This document shows, piece by piece, positions 58,993 to 64,000 of a stretch of 64,000 bases of DNA. Source of the stretch: Asterochloris sp. CNOR1 (Eukaryota > Chlorophyta > Trebouxiophyceae > Trebouxiales > Trebouxiaceae). Under the pieces are notes generated by a model. That model was given only the letters and a program-made list of their open reading frames with translations, did no database searches and was not told the origin of the DNA. Location: NCBI GenBank assembly GCA_963969365.1, contig OZ017763.1, positions 62,001 to 126,000 on the forward strand, in the 5' to 3' direction. The position numbers and the translations under genes are program-made. How positions within the stretch are numbered: the stretch's first letter is position 1; every line of letters starts with the position of its first letter.

Positions 58993-59186
58993 GTGCCTAA
59001 AGCACATGAACAGATGAGGCTCACAATGTGTCCCTGACTGATGAATAGATTCATGAGAAAGCAAGCTCTGTTCACTGAACCACTAGGACAGCTGCAGGGT
59101 TGAACTGTCTAACACTCCAGCACTCAGTGACGCCATCCATCCAGCTTGGCCTGCTGGCAGCCCAGGCGCCCAAAGGTGTGCTCCAT

Positions 59187-60987
<1,801 letters not shown>

Positions 60988-61102
60988 TGCTGCTGATGTG
61001 TAGAAGGGGTGAAAGGAGGGCGAGATAAGGAGCTGACGGTTATTGCACCTTCTTTCTCTGGACTGCTTCGGCGTTCAAGTCTTGTTCACCAGGCTTTTCA
61101 AG
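60988..61102. promoter_or_regulatory. Compact bidirectional promoter / 5' UTRs between ferredoxin and 2-Cys peroxiredoxin
   Basis: Only 115 bp separate the two start codons, so both core promoters and both leaders must lie here or within the genes. The stretch holds a GATAAG word at 61024-61029, which matches the I-box of land-plant light-regulated promoters, and a pyrimidine run CTTCTTTCTCT at about 61050-61061. Whether the I-box is used in algae is inference. No TATA box is visible. Confidence 0.6.
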
Positions 61103-64000
61103 ATGTCTTCAATGTCCTGCCCTGTGGCCCAGCAGCCTGTGGCTGCCAGATCGCGCTGCCAACATGCTGCCCTGCTGCCCCGGAGGGCATTCAGGGGGCA
61201 GCCTGTCAGGGCTGCAGTGAGGGGCAAAGCCGTCTCTCGGCGCTGCCTGACCTGCAGAGCGGCTGTGGACGTCACCAGCGGCACATTCCCTGTGAGCCTG
61301 CAGCATCACTGTGATCTTTTGTGTTGCAGCCCCTGCTTTGCTGAGACGTGACTGCATGTCAATGCAGTGCACTTAGATCTGTGCATTTTTGACAGCATGG
61401 CTTGCTGCATGACGTGCGCTGAGCTCCATGAGCACATCTTGCCTGGGAGGCACTGCGGTGGTCTGCACCTGCGTCAGCCTTGCCAGTTATCCTCTCATCC
61501 CCTGCTTTTGGTCTGCAGCCCCCTCTGGTGGGCAATGAGGCTCCCGACTTCATGGCCCAGGCCGTGTTTGACCAGGAATTCGTCGAGGTCACACTGTCCC
61601 AGTATCGGGTGAGTGCTGCTTGGCAGTACCTGACCAGCTACCTGGTGCTCCGTGCACATGCTGTTGACAGCTGCATGCATGCATGTATTCTGGTGTGTGC
61701 CCTGTAGCGACTGCATGTGCATTCCGAGTGCTGCTCATCCCTAAGGCACCCTGGCAGCATGCCAGCTGCAGCACATCAAGGCATGCAGCTCATGGCTGTT
61801 GGGAGCGTCACCAAAGATTGCAGAACAAGGACACTCCTCGACTGCCCCCTGCAGGGCAAGTACGTTGTGCTTTTCTTCTACCCTCTGGACTTCACGTTTG
61901 TGTGCCCAACAGAGATCACAGCCTTCTCAGACAGGCACGGCGACTTTGAGAAGGTCAATGCTGAGGTGGGTCTGTATTGCAGCGCAGTGCGCTGTTTGCG
62001 GCATCAGCCAGCTGCTTTCCACTTTTAGTGCCTCGCTGAGCGTTGTCTGCCAGGGCTGGGGCAGCCTCGGAAGGGGAAGCAAGCATTCTTCAGGACTGTG
62101 GTCATGTTCATTGTTGTCTGCTGAGGGCCATCGGAGGGCTGCCATGGCTGCTCATGTGCTGCAATGCTTGGCTGCTCACATGCTGCAATTCAGTGGAAGT
62201 GCTCCAGGGAAGGGAGCCCACAGGATTGAGGTCTGCCATGTCTTGTCACTTGGGCCATGGTGCCATGCCTGCTCCCATGCAGCTGTCTGCCCATGCTGTG
62301 CAGCCTGATTGCTCAAGACATGGGCAGCGCTGCAGGCTGGGAGGGGTGTGGCAGCACGGCTCGAGCCTCATCAGCAGAGCCCAGGTGTGGCCCACATCTT
62401 GATGGGGTCACCACCGCTCACCTTGCTGTCCTGTGTGCTGCAGATCCTCGGCGTCTCAGTGGACTCACAGTTCTCTCACCTAGCATGGTGCCAGACAGGT
62501 GGGGTATCCTGTGGGGGTTTGTGGGATGTTGCCTGCGCCTGTAGAGAAGGGCACGGTTCCTGCAGCATGCACCAGCTGGCCCTAGCACCCTGCTGCTCAC
62601 CTGTGCTCTGGGCTGAGCAGTGCTGACTCCCGAGTCTCTGGCAGGGACATGTTTGTAGGTCTTGTGGCCTACAGCAGCAGCTGCCACAGCCAAGCATGCA
62701 GCTGCTTGAGATGTCAGCTGCATCAGCTCACATCAACAGGCAGCAGGCACGCCGCACGGTCAAGGCCCTGCTCACTATGTGAGACAGCAGGCCTGCTACC
62801 CACCTAAGTTGCTGTTCACATCGCAAGGCAGGCGCCACCACAGGCTGTTCAGGACAGCACCCGCTGGAAGCTGTGGTGTGCTGCAACTTGGCACGCTGCG
62901 CTGGGTGCAGATCGCAAGGAGGGTGGCGTCGGTGACCTGAAGTACCCCCTGGTCTCTGACCTGAAGCGTGAGATCAGCAAGAAGTACAATGTCCTGACGG
63001 AGGATGGAGTCGCGCTGCGCGGGCTGTTCATCATCGACAAGGAGGTGACTTGGGGCTTGAGGCGGACAGGACGAGAACCTTCAAGCGCGCGGGTTGCATT
63101 CTGAGCTTCACTGCCTCGTCTCAATGCTGGCAACAGCCCTCAGCACGACGTGTCGGCCTCGGGATCAAGGCCGGAGCTTGCATGGGAGCGGGCCACTGGG
63201 GCTTGAGCATGCTCCGTTGGGCTGCAGCGTCTGATGATCGAGACTGCAGGGGCCCCTGGGGCTCGTCAAGGCTTCCACCACACACCGCTGCGCTGGGAAA
63301 CCTGCCTCATGCACTGACAACTGGGCACTGATGGCCACCCTCACTTCCCAGTGTCGGTTGTCTGCCACTGCGTCTGATGCCTGTCAGGACCTCAGCCACT
63401 CTCACAGGAGCCTTGTCTGGTGCTGGGCCTGAGAGAGTGCAAGGATGCATGCCCCTGCTCATGCGTCGAGGTGGTGATGCTCTGAACGACTTCACATGAC
63501 GTGGTCAACAGTTGACCAAGATGTGCACTTGTTGGCTGCACACGCAGGGCGTCATCCAGCATGCCACCATCAACAACCTGGCCTTTGGGCGCAGCGTGGA
63601 GGAGACCATCCGCACTCTGCAGGCTATCCAGTATGTGCAGGAGAACCCTGATGAGGTCTGCCCGGCAGGTAGGGGTACATCTGCAGCCCAGGCTGCCCGC
63701 ACAGCATGTGTGGTAGTGATCTGCCCACCTGGGCAAGGGTGCGCGCAACTCAGGGCTGAGTGCATTTCTCTGGCCTGAGCATCTCGTTGGGCTGCCTGCT
63801 CACACGGTTGCCTGGCCACGAGACTGCATGTCCCCAAATGACACGAGAAGCATGGTGGGCACACATCCCTGATCTCCCAGACTACTGAAATTTGACACTC
63901 AGCTCGTTGTCAGGTCCAGTGTCACGCTGAGCACCTTGTCCCTCTGCAGGCTGGAAGCCTGGGGATGTGACAATGAAGCCTGACCCCAAGAAGTCCAAGG
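61103..64000 (+). CDS. Plastid 2-Cys peroxiredoxin (typical 2-Cys Prx), truncated at right edge
   Basis: This thiol peroxidase reduces H2O2 and alkyl peroxides in the plastid and is recycled by NTRC or thioredoxins. Exons are 61103-61291, 61519-61608, 61855-61965, 62444-62498, 62911-63044, 63548-63668 and 63950 to the window end, all phase-consistent. Exon 1 encodes an Arg/Ala-rich transit peptide ([18 protein letters not shown]). The mature part starts near [17 protein letters not shown]. The peroxidatic Cys is in [13 protein letters not shown], and the resolving Cys in DEVCPAGWKPG spans the last intron. The [14 protein letters not shown] segment carries the GG(L/V)G loop that, with a C-terminal YF, makes such enzymes sensitive to over-oxidation; the YF region is beyond the edge. 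[13 protein letters not shown] and [18 protein letters not shown] are standard. ATG 61103 is chosen because an upstream in-frame ATG (61043) would add a non-transit-like segment. Confidence 0.97.

Overview
This is nuclear DNA from a photosynthetic eukaryote, most likely a green alga (Chlorophyta, perhaps a trebouxiophyte; the genus cannot be fixed from sequence alone). The window is GC-rich and packed with short exons of about 40-280 bp, separated by GT-AG introns whose acceptors nearly all read TGCAG. It holds a plastid [2Fe-2S] ferredoxin and a plastid 2-Cys peroxiredoxin with plant-type targeting leaders, a plant-type RPA70, and TGTAA polyadenylation motifs. None of the long single-frame ORFs is a complete bacterial-style gene. 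I rebuilt the genes by joining exons at GT/AG sites, checking that reading phase is kept and that family motifs continue across the junctions.

Layout: (1) about 0.3-9.1 kb, minus: PPIP5K/VIP1 inositol pyrophosphate kinase-phosphatase, with its 3' end off the left edge. (2) 11.4-15.1 kb, plus: ACOT9-type double-hotdog acyl-CoA thioesterase, divergent from VIP1; its first exon or exons are unresolved. (3) 16.4-26.7 kb, plus: secreted glyoxal/galactose-oxidase-like copper radical oxidase, with a signal peptide, a Ser/Ala-rich sequon-bearing N-terminal region and an SP-rich linker. (4) 28.3-36.9 kb, plus: complete replication protein A 70 kDa subunit in 18 exons, with Gly/Tyr-rich linker and tail. 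(5) 38.8-43.0 kb, plus: CDCA7-like zf-4CXXC_R1 zinc-finger protein. (6) 43.4-58.9 kb, plus: a very large gene I do not recognise, with a coiled coil, many helical exons, an OB-fold-like module and a long low-complexity tail. (7) 59.2-61.0 kb, minus: complete ferredoxin in 4 exons. (8) 61.1-64.0 kb, plus: 2-Cys peroxiredoxin, running off the right edge.

Ferredoxin and 2-Cys peroxiredoxin are head-to-head with only 115 bp between start codons. Both proteins belong to plastid electron transfer and peroxide defence, so shared control is likely. RPA1, the CDCA7-like protein and the large gene with an OB-like module lie side by side; the first two are DNA-maintenance factors, but an actual functional link is only a suggestion.

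The most unusual signal is not a gene. In nearly every gene, introns carry degraded tandem copies ('echoes') of the neighbouring exon edge together with its splice site. I find at least fifteen cases at roughly 70-95% identity. They suggest that introns here grow by local duplication across exon-intron junctions, leaving decoy donors and acceptors.
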